Under the pieces are notes generated by a model. The model made no database searches. It saw only the letters and a list, made by a program, of their open reading frames with translations, and was not told the origin of the DNA. Shown in pieces: positions 7,069 to 14,253 of a stretch of DNA of 42,117 bases. The position numbers and the translations under genes were made by a program. Source of the DNA: a virus; IMG/VR virus record IMGVR_UViG_3300000212_000153, positions 1-42,117 of that record; one strand, written 5' to 3'. Position 1 is the first letter of the stretch. Each line of letters opens with the position of its first letter.

Positions 7069-7497
7069 CTAATTAATGTCAATAGTACGTCTTTTTTTAC
7101 TTTCAGGAACAATACGTTCCAGATTAATAATTAACATACCATTCTCCATTAAAACATCAACTATCTCAATATCAACCGACAACGTGAACTCTTTATTAAA
7201 CAACCGTCTTGATATACCATGATGTAAATAATCAGTCACATCTGTTTTATGTTGTTGATCATTAGATTTTATTGTTAGTAATGAATCATAATATTCAACT
7301 ATAATATCGTCTTTTGCAAAACCAGCTAATGCCAATTCAATCTTATACTTATCCACATTCACCCTAACTATATTGTAAGGTGGATATTTAGAAAGAGCTT
7401 GAGAAGTAGACAACTCTTCTAACTGTTTCATTGCACGATCCATACCAATTGATATCTGTGAGTATGGAAATATAGATGGAAATTTTGTATTTGTCAT
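7069..7497 (-). CDS. hsp20: Hsp20/alpha-crystallin small heat-shock protein
   Basis: A small ATP-independent chaperone that binds unfolding proteins. The 142-residue protein from the ATG at 7497 starts MTNTKFPSIFPYSQISIGMD. It contains the alpha-crystallin domain: YPPYNIVRVNVDKYKIELAL, AGFAKDDIIVEYYDSLLTIK, a typical HHGISRRLFNKEFTLSVDIE segment and LMENGMLIINLER. The upstream codons MLFYKESI are probably untranslated, because AAGGAG precedes the 7497 ATG. T4-like marine phages often carry an Hsp20; it may help capsid assembly. A TATAAATA box lies about 60 bases upstream. Confidence 0.9.
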   Translation of the reverse strand: MTNTKFPSIFPYSQISIGMDRAMKQLEELSTSQALSKYPPYNIVRVNVDKYKIELALAGFAKDDIIVEYYDSLLTIKSNDQQHKTDVTDYLHHGISRRLFNKEFTLSVDIEIVDVLMENGMLIINLERIVPESKKRRTIDIN

Positions 7498-7557
7498 AAT
7501 AGACTCCTTATAAAAAAGCAAGTTGAAAAAATGTGACCCCTTATGGCAATCACATTA

Positions 7558-7565
7558 TATTTATA
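7558..7565 (-). promoter_or_regulatory. Candidate T4-type late promoter upstream of hsp20
   Basis: The minus strand shows TATAAATA about 60 bases before the hsp20 start, in the 87-base gap after the upstream gene. T4 late promoters use this octamer. The surrounding DNA is very AT-rich, so chance occurrence is possible. Confidence 0.4.
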
Positions 7566-7584
7566 ATATTATAAAATTATAAAA

Positions 7585-7914
7585 TTATAATAGTTCCTTC
7601 AATCCTTCCTGATTAGATTTACTCATCAACGGAATCCAATCCTTCATATCTTCAAGTAATTCTAAATTCTCAAAATGCCAAGTGGTGTGTGAACCATCTT
7701 CAAAAAATAAAACACGAACCATAACATCATCTTCAGATGTAACCATACCAACTACACCATATTTAGAATCAGATTCATGAACAGGAGTTACTAAAGCACC
7801 AACATTACCATTACCAACAACTTCAAAATCTAATTCAGGAACTGTCAAAACAGGCACCTTTGTTTCTACCTTCTCTATCTCTAATTTAAATCCAAACCAA
7901 TCAAATAATTTCAT
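7585..7914 (-). CDS. Hypothetical acidic phage protein, 109 aa
   Basis: The protein opens MKLFDWFGFKLEIEKVETKV and is acidic, with several alternating beta-like stretches (GALVTPVHESDSKYGVVGMV and VRVLFFEDGSHTTWHFENLE). This could form a small SH3- or KOW-like barrel. The ATG follows a tiny membrane frame by two bases (TAATAATG). I cannot assign a family. It lies between the hsp20 gene and a predicted terminator, so it has its own promoter or reads from the tiny gene upstream. Confidence 0.6.
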   Translation of the reverse strand: MKLFDWFGFKLEIEKVETKVPVLTVPELDFEVVGNGNVGALVTPVHESDSKYGVVGMVTSEDDVMVRVLFFEDGSHTTWHFENLELLEDMKDWIPLMSKSNQEGLKELL

Positions 7915-7916
7915 TA

Positions 7917-8003
7917 TTATACACCAAATCTAATTGTAAACGTAACAGTCATATACAAAATAAAAATAAACATAAACAACAAAGTCCAATATATTTTATA
8001 CAT
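7917..8003 (-). CDS. Possible 28-aa membrane peptide
   Basis: A short frame MYKIYWTLLFMFIFILYMTV encodes a single hydrophobic helix and ends RFGV. It stops two bases before the next gene's ATG, which is typical of coupled genes. No clear Shine-Dalgarno sequence precedes its start, and AT-rich DNA readily yields hydrophobic frames, so this is weak. Confidence 0.3.
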   Translation of the reverse strand: MYKIYWTLLFMFIFILYMTVTFTIRFGV

Positions 8004-8022
8004 GAATATACAACACATATAT

Positions 8023-8086
8023 TAAAAAAAATGGGAAAAGTGTAACAATTAATACATACAACTTATATATCATTACCTTTTCCCAT
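8023..8086 (-). terminator. Rho-independent terminator after the CobS-like gene
   Basis: On the minus strand ATGGGAAAAG (8086-8077) pairs with CTTTTCCCAT (8040-8031), extended by GTAA/TTAC inside, and is followed at once by TTTTTTTT. The hairpin lies just downstream of the CobS-like stop at 8109 and closes that transcription unit. The loop is long (about 25-35 bases), which lowers certainty slightly. Confidence 0.6.
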
Positions 8087-8108
8087 AAACACACCCTCGG
8101 AGAAAACC

Positions 8109-9263
8109 TTATCCTACTTCTAAATTAGTATTAAATGGAGCATTAACTTCTTCTACATCATCAGTAGTACTTGATGCATCAAACTTAGTATACAATTCCA
8201 TGAAAGTATTTTTGGTATCTTCATCAAATCGTGAAATGGCTAAGTTAATAGACTTCATACGATCTTCAAAAATTGCATATGTCTGAACAATATGTCCTAA
8301 ACGACGAGTTGAAATAACATCATCAACACCATCATCATAAAACGTCTTACGAATACCATCTGCCCATGACACCAACAGTTTAGCAAACTCTACATCAACC
8401 TTACCAAACGCCTTCATGTGGTTCATTAAAATCTTTTCTTCAGTAACAACTGGAGCAAATGGTTGTTCTACTGTAATCGTGAATCGTTCAAGAAACGCCT
8501 CATCAATAATTGTAGCAGCAGAGAACTTACCAGATTCAGAACCTTGACCCTTTGTGTTTGCAGTAGCAATCACATTAAAACCACGTTTCGGTTCAATCAA
8601 TTCACCAGTTTTCTTAATAACAATGGGTTTACCCTCAAGAACACCTTGAAGAGCCATAATCTTATTAGAACCACGGTCAATCTCATCAATCAAGAGAATG
8701 GCACCAAGTTCCATAGCCTTTACTACTGGACCTTTTTCAAAAACAGTATCACCATTAACCAGACGGAAACCACCAATCAAATCATCTTGATCTGTTTCTG
8801 GTGAAATCTGAACACGAATGAATTCACGTTTAGCATTAGCAGCAGCCTGTTCTACCATCATAGTTTTACCATTACCAGACAAACCAGTAACAAAGATAGG
8901 ATAGAAAAACTTTGATTTAATAATCTTCAATATGTCTTTATAAGCACCCCACTTAACAAAGTTAGGATCTACTTGTGGAACATATGACGTTTTAAATACA
9001 GGCAATGGTGGTTGTTGAACACGTTCAACAACTGGTTCAGGACCAACAGTATTAACAGGCAATACTGGTTCACGTTTTAATGGAACCACTACACCAGTAA
9101 TATTATAAACACCATGACTAACCTTATCCAATCCTTTATTAACACCTTGTCCGTTAGCATAACCAATTTTTAATGCAGCCTCGGACAATTCCTTTAATGT
9201 ATATTCATTTTTCTCTGGGTTTTCTGATAAAAGATAATCTTTTACTTTTTCAACTTTATTCAT
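8109..9263 (-). CDS. CobS/MoxR-like AAA+ ATPase
   Basis: A 384-residue AAA+ protein. The first 90 residues look like a small helical N-domain plus proline-rich linker. The ATPase core has Walker A GLSGNGKT at about 127-134, the CobS/MoxR-type DLIGGFRLVNGDTVFEKGPV segment, Walker B ILLIDEID at about 188-195 and a sensor-like ATANTKGQG, then LERFTITVE. CobS is the ATPase of the aerobic cobaltochelatase, and MoxR relatives work with VWA proteins as chaperones. A VWA partner with CobT-like layout is encoded at 18903-21083. Marine T4-like phages often carry cobS-like genes. No CobN is seen here, so a remodelling role is as likely as cobalt insertion. Confidence 0.85.
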   Translation of the reverse strand: MNKVEKVKDYLLSENPEKNEYTLKELSEAALKIGYANGQGVNKGLDKVSHGVYNITGVVVPLKREPVLPVNTVGPEPVVERVQQPPLPVFKTSYVPQVDPNFVKWGAYKDILKIIKSKFFYPIFVTGLSGNGKTMMVEQAAANAKREFIRVQISPETDQDDLIGGFRLVNGDTVFEKGPVVKAMELGAILLIDEIDRGSNKIMALQGVLEGKPIVIKKTGELIEPKRGFNVIATANTKGQGSESGKFSAATIIDEAFLERFTITVEQPFAPVVTEEKILMNHMKAFGKVDVEFAKLLVSWADGIRKTFYDDGVDDVISTRRLGHIVQTYAIFEDRMKSINLAISRFDEDTKNTFMELYTKFDASSTTDDVEEVNAPFNTNLEVG

Positions 9264-9275
9264 AATATACCTTTT

Positions 9276-9416
9276 TTATTTAATTTGTTTCTCAATTTCT
9301 GAATCTTCTAATGGAATTTCAGTAACGGTAGGATCAGATGACGAATCATCCGCAAACCAACTGGTATATTCTTCATTAATCTCTTCAGCAGTAATAAACT
9401 CATCAAAATCAAACAT
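9276..9416 (-). CDS. Small acidic protein, 46 aa
   Basis: ATG at 9416 opens MFDFDEFITAEEINEEYTSW and the frame ends LEDSEIEKQIK, strongly acidic. AAAGGTGA gives a good ribosome binding site and a sigma70-type promoter ends about 50 bases upstream. It stops 12 bases before the CobS-like ATPase, so both are probably co-expressed. Too short and acidic to assign; a DNA-mimic or adaptor peptide would be speculation. Confidence 0.6.
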   Translation of the reverse strand: MFDFDEFITAEEINEEYTSWFADDSSSDPTVTEIPLEDSEIEKQIK

Positions 9417-9464
9417 TTCTTTCACCTTTCATAATTAAACACAATAACCCCAACCTTCATATAT

Positions 9465-9493
9465 ATTATCTCATACTTTGATATAAAAGTCAA
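9465..9493 (-). promoter_or_regulatory. Sigma70-type early promoter P1
   Basis: Minus strand TTGACT (9493-9488), 17-base spacer ending in AAAGTATGA, then GATAAT (9470-9465) with an extended -10 TGA. It is preceded by an A-rich AATAAAGC stretch and followed by the leader motif GGTTGGGGTTATTG, shared with P3, P5 and P6. It drives the 46-aa gene and the CobS-like ATPase. Confidence 0.8.
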
Positions 9494-9501
9494 GCTTTAT
9501 T

Positions 9502-9729
9502 TTACTTTATTTCATCCATTTTTTCAATCTCTTGTTTAATCCAAATTAAAGCAAGATGTTCAGTATTTTCAATAAACGCCTCATCCGAAACAGGAGAAGG
9601 CAGCACAGACACCATCCATTTTATCTTATCATATGCAGACATAAGCATATCATCTGAAATGGTGAATTTAGACTTCTGTTTTCGTTCAGTCTTAATAATT
9701 TTAAGTACAGTTTCCATTGGTATAATCAT
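9502..9729 (-). CDS. Hypothetical helical protein, 75 aa
   Basis: The product starts MIIPMETVLKIIKTERKQKS, with later KIKWMVSVLPSPVSDEAFIE and IWIKQEIEKMDEIK, all likely helical. AGGA six bases before the ATG at 9729 supports the full-length start. The last codons run into the A-rich element upstream of promoter P1. I do not recognise the family. Confidence 0.6.
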   Translation of the reverse strand: MIIPMETVLKIIKTERKQKSKFTISDDMLMSAYDKIKWMVSVLPSPVSDEAFIENTEHLALIWIKQEIEKMDEIK

Positions 9730-9737
9730 AATAGATC

Positions 9738-9851
9738 CTATAATGTTAAGTATAATTCATTAACGTAAGCCACCCTAAGTAATACAATTACCGCAGTAAC
9801 AGTTATTAATTTAGTAACCAACACCTCTATAATCACAAGTAATCTTTTCAT
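9738..9851 (-). CDS. Small membrane protein, 37 aa
   Basis: The frame MKRLLVIIEVLVTKLITVTA continues into VIVLLRVAYVNELYLTL, so it is mostly hydrophobic with a basic start. Its ATG overlaps the upstream stop as ATGA, which supports coupled translation. The function is unknown. Confidence 0.5.
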   Translation of the reverse strand: MKRLLVIIEVLVTKLITVTAVIVLLRVAYVNELYLTL

Positions 9852-10135
9852 CTCATCTCTTCTCTATAATTATTTTTAGCATATAACACATCAGGATAAA
9901 CATCAGCAACATCATCTACCATAGTATCATCATATGGTTCATCATCAGTTAAACCCATCTCATATAGACTCTGTTCAAATGCATCCAGATCAATAACTTC
10001 CTTTGGATTATAAACCCTTAATCGTTCAATGAAATTTCTTTTAATCAAGTCAGTAGTAGATACTTGACGATAATGATTTGCCGTAGCATCCTTCATCAAC
10101 ATTTTCAATTCATTTTGTATTTCGTAATTATTCAT
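9848..10135 (-). CDS. Hypothetical acidic protein, 95 aa
   Basis: The ATG at 10135 is chosen (MNNYEIQNELKMLMKDATAN) because GAGAG lies upstream; a longer TTG frame from 10153 is less likely. The protein carries RQVSTTDLIKRNFIERLRVY, a helical acidic middle and YDDTMVDDVADVYPDVLYAK. It looks like a small helical phage accessory protein. It lies second behind promoter P2. Confidence 0.55.
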   Translation of the reverse strand: MNNYEIQNELKMLMKDATANHYRQVSTTDLIKRNFIERLRVYNPKEVIDLDAFEQSLYEMGLTDDEPYDDTMVDDVADVYPDVLYAKNNYREEMR

Positions 10136-10153
10136 AATATAGGTTTCTCTCAA

Positions 10154-10321
10154 TTAATGTAAAACTTTCTTTGTTTTAACATCGGTGGATAATAATGAAC
10201 GATTTTGTTCATATTCATTGGCAAGTGCAGAATACACTCTATCCCATTCATTAGGGGTAACATCATTTAAACGTCGTTTAGTATTTGATTCAAGTGTAAC
10301 TAACTTTAATTGATTTTTCAT
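10154..10321 (-). CDS. Small basic protein, 55 aa
   Basis: ATG at 10321 opens MKNQLKLVTLESNTKRRLND, ending STDVKTKKVLH. It is the first gene after promoter P2, about 50 bases downstream, and is followed closely by the next gene. The composition is mixed helical with basic clusters. Family unknown. Confidence 0.55.
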   Translation of the reverse strand: MKNQLKLVTLESNTKRRLNDVTPNEWDRVYSALANEYEQNRSLLSTDVKTKKVLH

Positions 10322-10377
10322 TTTAATCCTTATTTAGTAGTATTTTTCCAAACAACCTTATCAACTCAACAGACTAT

Positions 10378-10406
10378 ATTATCTCATACTATGGCCAGAA
10401 AGTCAA
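10378..10406 (-). promoter_or_regulatory. Sigma70-type early promoter P2
   Basis: Minus strand TTGACT (10406-10401), 17-base spacer ending ATAGTATGA, then GATAAT (10383-10378). The initial transcript AGTCTGTTGAGTT is shared with promoter P8 at 22738-22766, defining a second leader class. A-rich AAATGAAAATAAAGC lies upstream of the -35 box. Confidence 0.8.
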
Positions 10407-10425
10407 GCTTTATTTTCATTTATTT

Positions 10426-10644
10426 TCATTGAAACCAATAGTAAATACTTAAAAAATCAATCAATAAAAACCCGACAGCCTGTGTCCAAAGAGCCGTTTC
10501 ATTTTCTTTTACAAATATCCATATTAACACCATATGACCAATTAAAAATGAAATAAACCCCCATTTAGACTCCGGTATATGGAGAGCAATTATAATACCA
10601 CCTCCCACTAAAAGAAACGTTGACAACCATTTTAAACCTTTCAT
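10426..10644 (-). CDS. Small three-helix membrane protein
   Basis: The ATG at 10644 (TAATG overlap with the upstream stop) gives a 72-residue protein MKGLKWLSTFLLVGGGIIIA with three hydrophobic helices: residues 5-22, WGFISFLIGHMVLIWIFV, and WTQAVGFLLIDFLSIYYWF. A start at 10659 is possible but less natural. The layout is reminiscent of a half-size PnuC-like or other small phage membrane protein; I cannot name it. The stop lies just upstream of promoter P2. Confidence 0.6.
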   Translation of the reverse strand: MKGLKWLSTFLLVGGGIIIALHIPESKWGFISFLIGHMVLIWIFVKENETALWTQAVGFLLIDFLSIYYWFQ

Positions 10645-11000
10645 TAGATTCCCGTCCATTGTATAACATCAGGCATATTAGTAAGAACATTACCACGATC
10701 AAAATTACGTGCCGGTGATGTCCAAGATGATGCTTTAAGGAGATCTCCATAAGCAAACTTCTTATCTTTTTTGGATATCACAATAAATCCCTTTACGGAA
10801 CCGTTGTGTATCAATTTAACATAGTTTCTTCCTATCTTAAATTCGGTGTCAACCTTGTATTCATCATACCAATGCACCCACACCTTGTCTTTATTATGGT
10901 CATATTGGGCAATTTTTTGTGCTCTTTGTGCCCAATTGGCATAATCAGATGCCATCTTGTTAAGAACACTCTCAATCACTTCTCTATTCACTTCACTCAT
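10644..11000 (-). CDS. Hypothetical phage protein, 118 aa
   Basis: The start at 11000 (MSEVNREVIESVLNKMASDY) is favoured by GGAG six bases upstream; the frame also opens at 11012 with a TTG. The protein has a helical N-terminal half and a C-terminal part with GRNYVKLIHNGSVKGFIVIS and DLLKASSWTSPARNFDRGNV. I recall similar small proteins in marine phages but no function. It is the first gene behind promoter P3. Confidence 0.65.
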   Translation of the reverse strand: MSEVNREVIESVLNKMASDYANWAQRAQKIAQYDHNKDKVWVHWYDEYKVDTEFKIGRNYVKLIHNGSVKGFIVISKKDKKFAYGDLLKASSWTSPARNFDRGNVLTNMPDVIQWTGI

Positions 11001-11044
11001 AATAAACTCCAAAAATTAAACTCAATAACCCCAACCACAGTACT

Positions 11045-11073
11045 ATTGTCTCATACTATGGTTATAATGTCAA
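11045..11073 (-). promoter_or_regulatory. Sigma70-type early promoter P3
   Basis: Minus strand TTGACA (11073-11068), 17-base spacer ending CATAGTATGA, then GACAAT (11050-11045). It has the conserved downstream leader GTACTGTGGTTGGGGTTATT and A-rich upstream element. It drives the genes at 10644-11000 and 10426-10644. Confidence 0.8.
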
Positions 11074-11086
11074 GGTTTATTTTCAT

Positions 11087-11416
11087 TTATTTCACATTTC
11101 GTCTTGAAGATCCCCTTGCAAGATGTCTTTTAGATGATCGTCTAGATTTTCTAATAACAGTAAGAATACCCTCATCCTCTAATGTGACGGAAGCTCTCAA
11201 CTCAATGTTTTTAAGTGTCTTAAAATTTCTATTATATACATCCGGATAAGCATCCTTTAAGTCTCTTAACGATTCGTTATCAAAATAATAAGATTTACTA
11301 TGTTCATACTTACTATACGTACTCTTTGCAAATAACCACGTAGCATCATATGCTTCTTGTGTTACAGCACGATTAGACATTCTATGTTCTGCATGTGTAG
11401 TTCTATAAAAACTCAT
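11087..11416 (-). CDS. Hypothetical basic protein, possibly DUF4258-like
   Basis: GTG AGA AAG precedes the ATG at 11416, which has AGAGGTGAG in front of it. The 109-residue protein begins MSFYRTTHAEHRMSNRAVTQ, a pattern (H-x-x-H/R-M-x-x-R) like the N-terminus of DUF4258-type small proteins. It ends in a basic tail RKSRRSSKRHLARGSSRRNV that probably binds nucleic acid. The family link is tentative. It is alone behind promoter P4. Confidence 0.55.
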   Translation of the reverse strand: MSFYRTTHAEHRMSNRAVTQEAYDATWLFAKSTYSKYEHSKSYYFDNESLRDLKDAYPDVYNRNFKTLKNIELRASVTLEDEGILTVIRKSRRSSKRHLARGSSRRNVK

Positions 11417-11447
11417 CTTTCTCACCTCTTTCTAATTACTATAACTT

Positions 11448-11476
11448 ATTATAACAAATATCGACATCCATGTCAA
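11448..11476 (-). promoter_or_regulatory. Sigma70-type promoter P4, near-consensus
   Basis: Minus strand TTGACA (11476-11471), 17-base spacer ending TTTGT, then TATAAT (11453-11448), both boxes perfect and with an extended TGT. This is the strongest of the set by inspection. It lacks the TTGGGGTTATT leader of P1, P3, P5 and P6 and drives the 109-aa gene. Confidence 0.85.
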
Positions 11477-11494
11477 GGTTTATTTTCATTTATT

Positions 11495-11878
11495 TTAAAT
11501 TAACTCGTATGGTTTTTCCCAAGTTCCTATCTGCAAATCAATATAAAATGCAGTATGAAAATAGTCAGTCATAATGTCAGACTCATCAAACCAAGCTTCT
11601 CCATTCTCTGCATTGGCAGGTGCAGTCTTAATGATTTCTAGAATTTTATTCAGAACCTTTGCGGGTTTCTTTGACCAATGTTTATCAATAAAGTATTGAT
11701 TAACTCCTTCATATTTCTCAGTAGGATCACGGAATTCAGAACGAAAGTCAATATCAGACTTCAATATATTAACAGATACGGCATGTTGTCGTTTACGAAC
11801 AGAAAATTTATACTTTGGGAATTCTTTCTTTAACTCTTTACGAATCTCTCTAACTTCTTCAGCACTTATATATGCCAT
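11495..11878 (-). CDS. LPD29-like domain protein
   Basis: The 127-residue product starts MAYISAEEVREIRKELKKEF, then FSVRKRQHAVSVNILKSDID, GVNQYFIDKHWSKKPAKVLN and FHTAFYIDLQIGTWEKPYEL. This order resembles the LPD29 domain found in phage and plasmid polyvalent proteins, here as a stand-alone protein. The biochemical role of that domain is not established to my knowledge. The gene is alone between promoters P5 and P4. Confidence 0.6.
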   Translation of the reverse strand: MAYISAEEVREIRKELKKEFPKYKFSVRKRQHAVSVNILKSDIDFRSEFRDPTEKYEGVNQYFIDKHWSKKPAKVLNKILEIIKTAPANAENGEAWFDESDIMTDYFHTAFYIDLQIGTWEKPYELI

Positions 11879-11924
11879 CTAACTTCTCCAATAATAAAAA
11901 TAAATAACCCCAACTCACAGTACT

Positions 11925-11953
11925 ATTGTCTCATACTTTTATATAAATGTCAA
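11925..11953 (-). promoter_or_regulatory. Sigma70-type early promoter P5
   Basis: Minus strand TTGACA (11953-11948), 17-base spacer ending AAAAGTATGA, then GACAAT (11930-11925), followed by AGTACTGTGAGTTGGGGTTA. The spacing and leader match P3 and P6. It drives the LPD29-like gene. Confidence 0.8.
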
Positions 11954-11966
11954 GCTTTATTTTCAT

Positions 11967-12812
11967 TTATTTTAAAAATTCATTCATCGGTGATACCGAC
12001 AGAATTCGTTCTTCTGCATCTTTTTTATAAAGTTCATTTAACTCAAATCCTATATATTTCCTATCCAAGTCGTGAGCCACTATTGCAGTAGTTCCAGAAC
12101 CCATAAAAGGATCTAGTACCACATCACCCACATCAGTCAACCAAGTGATGAATTTTTCTGGAATTTGTGGATGGAATGGAGCAGGATGATTTAATCCTCG
12201 TATAGCAGAACAACTATCAAACCTAAACACAGTTGTTGGTTTAGTGCCTTTAGGATGTGGTGTAGAAGTTCCTCTTTTAGTCAACTCAGTAGAACCATCA
12301 TGGTTAATTTTATCCTGCCCATTCATGGCATTCTTAAACCTCTTTAGAGATATCTCCGCATAAGGTTCACGAATACCATCTATATTTGATTTAAACTTGT
12401 TCTTAGTTTTAACAAAATGGAATATATATTCCATTCTATCATTAAGTCTGCGTACACCAGTAGACGGCATACCTGATTTTTTATGCCAGATATACCTATC
12501 ATGGAGTGTGAATCCGGTTTCCCTAACCACTCTACATATTAAGTCATACACATAAATAGATCGTTCGGATCCTATAATTTTATCATTTATATTGAAAATA
12601 AAGCTACCAGAGTCTTTCATCCCTCTATATGTTTCATTAAATAAAGGTAATATCCAATCTGCATAATTATCAGGACGGAATATAGGTATCTCCTTCCCAT
12701 ATGTTAATGTATCTGCATATGGTGGTGATGTTACTACCAAATCTAAAAAATCATCAGGGATTGTCTTAGCAAGTTCTATACAATCCCCTAGATATATCTT
12801 ATTAGTTTCCAA
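11967..12812 (-). CDS. Beta-class DNA methyltransferase with TSPPY motif
   Basis: The protein transfers a methyl group from S-adenosylmethionine to DNA. Motif IV TSPPY is at residues 28-32 and motif I DPFMGSGTTAIVAHD near 235-250, the beta-class order. TSPPY points to N4-cytosine or N6-adenine methylation. The likely start is TTG at 12812, with GGAG eight bases upstream; no ATG precedes the first motif. It directly follows a PD-(D/E)XK nuclease candidate, so the two may form a restriction-modification pair. It could alternatively protect phage DNA from host restriction. Confidence 0.85.
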   Translation of the reverse strand: METNKIYLGDCIELAKTIPDDFLDLVVTSPPYADTLTYGKEIPIFRPDNYADWILPLFNETYRGMKDSGSFIFNINDKIIGSERSIYVYDLICRVVRETGFTLHDRYIWHKKSGMPSTGVRRLNDRMEYIFHFVKTKNKFKSNIDGIREPYAEISLKRFKNAMNGQDKINHDGSTELTKRGTSTPHPKGTKPTTVFRFDSCSAIRGLNHPAPFHPQIPEKFITWLTDVGDVVLDPFMGSGTTAIVAHDLDRKYIGFELNELYKKDAEERILSVSPMNEFLK

Positions 12813-13445
12813 TTATACTCCTACTTTAGTAAATCCACACCATACTCGATTTTTCTTAATTTGACCATAGATACACGAATCAACAGCTACATCGTAATAG
12901 TCTCTTGAAATTTTAAGACTTGTACGAGAATTGTTTTTAGAAGGTGTTCCTAGAGATTTTGGTTCAATACCCTCAAAAACACAAAAATTTATCGAAGATA
13001 TGAACTTCCTATCTTTAAGTATATCGTCCAATGATTTGTCTTCAAACTTATCCCACAAAACTTGGATAAGGTTCATTTTTTTATGCTCCTTTGGTGAATG
13101 TGTCGCACCTTGTATACACTCCCCTTGTCCAGTTTTAAGTTCCCAATGAGTATCACCATCAATCATGTCACCAAAAGACGAAAATTTAGGTTCAACATCA
13201 CACCCCAATTCTTTTAATTTCTCTGGTAAATATAATTCAAATATCTTACCAAATGATACCCCAATATCAACTCCGAATTCTGCGGCTGATTTGGCATCCC
13301 AATAAGTAGCACGATGCTCATTCAGAGTCCTATGACTCCCTTTCTTTTTCCAATACCTAATTATTCTATCAAGAATTAATTCTTCATTCATATCTCTAAT
13401 AATTTCTTCAATATTATCTTTTATAACACGTTTAACATCATTCAT
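12813..13445 (-). CDS. PD-(D/E)XK restriction endonuclease candidate
   Basis: A 210-residue protein beginning MNDVKRVIKDNIEEIIRDMN. Near residues 92-106, FGDMIDGDTHWELKTGQG fits a PD-(D/E)XK core: an Asp (96 or 98) then Glu102-x-Lys104. Beta-like strands with a basic face follow. The stop codon directly abuts the methyltransferase start, as in restriction-modification operons. The catalytic assignment is by motif only; MutH-like nicking or decaying pseudo-enzyme status cannot be excluded. Confidence 0.6.
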   Translation of the reverse strand: MNDVKRVIKDNIEEIIRDMNEELILDRIIRYWKKKGSHRTLNEHRATYWDAKSAAEFGVDIGVSFGKIFELYLPEKLKELGCDVEPKFSSFGDMIDGDTHWELKTGQGECIQGATHSPKEHKKMNLIQVLWDKFEDKSLDDILKDRKFISSINFCVFEGIEPKSLGTPSKNNSRTSLKISRDYYDVAVDSCIYGQIKKNRVWCGFTKVGV

Positions 13446-13466
13446 AATATATTCACCATTTATAAC

Positions 13467-13793
13467 TTAATACCCCTCCGGAGATTCTGGCCAAAAAACA
13501 GTTTCAGTCGGCTGACCAGTTGCCAACTCTTCTTCATAAATTTCATTGGGTAAGTCTCTCAATTCTTGTCTATACTCCATCCATTCATTTAAATATTCAT
13601 GAACAGATGAATATCTCGCATAAGGATCACGAAATTTAGCATCATCCTTATCTCTAATATGAATCTCATTATCTGTATATGTCTTACCAAGCACCGTATA
13701 TGGACGTGGTAATTTAACACTTACATCTACGCCAATCCAATCACTTTCTTCCAATAATTCATCACGTTTTTTTCTCAATTCAATCATATCCAT
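13467..13793 (-). CDS. Hypothetical phage protein, 108 aa
   Basis: The ATG at 13793 (MDMIELRKKRDELLEESDWI) is favoured by AGGTGG upstream over a GTG at 13802. The protein contains DVSVKLPRPYTVLGKTYTDN, EIHIRDKDDAKFRDPYARYS and an acidic C-terminus ending FWPESPEGY. I do not recognise the family. It lies between a small membrane gene and the restriction-modification pair, all behind promoter P6. Confidence 0.6.
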   Translation of the reverse strand: MDMIELRKKRDELLEESDWIGVDVSVKLPRPYTVLGKTYTDNEIHIRDKDDAKFRDPYARYSSVHEYLNEWMEYRQELRDLPNEIYEEELATGQPTETVFWPESPEGY

Positions 13794-13805
13794 AACAACC
13801 ACCTA

Positions 13806-13916
13806 TTAACTTAAAATATTAACTACTAATGCAACTGAAGCACCAATAGACCATAGTGTTAACAATTCATAATCAACAACAACCTCAACTCTACCATCAA
13901 TCAATCGTACCAACAT
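13806..13916 (-). CDS. Small protein with a hydrophobic C-terminus, 36 aa
   Basis: ATG at 13916 preceded by GGAG at good distance opens MLVRLIDGRVEVVVDYELLT and ends with a hydrophobic stretch SIGASVALVVNILS. It is the first gene behind promoter P6. The size suggests a membrane-associated peptide of unknown function. Confidence 0.5.
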   Translation of the reverse strand: MLVRLIDGRVEVVVDYELLTLWSIGASVALVVNILS

Positions 13917-13961
13917 AATATACTCCAAAAAATAAACTCAATAACCCCAACTCACAGTAAT

Positions 13962-13990
13962 ATTATCTCATACTTTTGTATAAATGTCAA
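13962..13990 (-). promoter_or_regulatory. Sigma70-type early promoter P6
   Basis: Minus strand TTGACA (13990-13985), 17-base spacer ending AAAAGTATGA, then GATAAT (13967-13962), followed by ATTACTGTGAGTTGGGGTTA. The stop codon TGA of the upstream membrane gene lies inside the -35 box. It drives the 36-aa gene, the 108-aa gene and the first nuclease/methyltransferase pair. Confidence 0.8.
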
Positions 13991-14178
13991 GATTTATTTG
14001 TATATATATTATAAAATATATACAATGCAAAGACAACCATAATAGGGAATAACAATATATAACTAACGGCTTCTAAAAATGTCATTTCTGATACAAATAA
14101 AACCAAAATCTCCCAATTAGTCTTATCAGGCATTATTCTCATTAGGAATTCTGAATATAATACCCCAAAACCCACCAT
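13987..14178 (-). CDS. Small membrane protein, 63 aa
   Basis: The product starts MVGFGVLYSEFLMRIMPDKT and has two hydrophobic segments, WEILVLFVSEM and AVSYILLFPIMVVFALYIFY, with a polar end TNKS. The ribosome binding site is weak. It is the last gene after alanine dehydrogenase and its stop overlaps promoter P6. Function unknown. Confidence 0.5.
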   Translation of the reverse strand: MVGFGVLYSEFLMRIMPDKTNWEILVLFVSEMTFLEAVSYILLFPIMVVFALYIFYNIYTNKS

Positions 14179-14253
14179 ACTATGAAAGGTAATGTGATTA
14201 TAAAATGGGATAAAAATGTAGTCTTATTACACCTTAAAATATATAACATAGGT

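Noticed and set aside
8109-9263. Calling the CobS-like gene a cobalamin biosynthesis gene
   Set aside because: The ATPase resembles CobS but no CobN or other cobalamin gene is present in the window, so only a CobS/MoxR-like family call is given.
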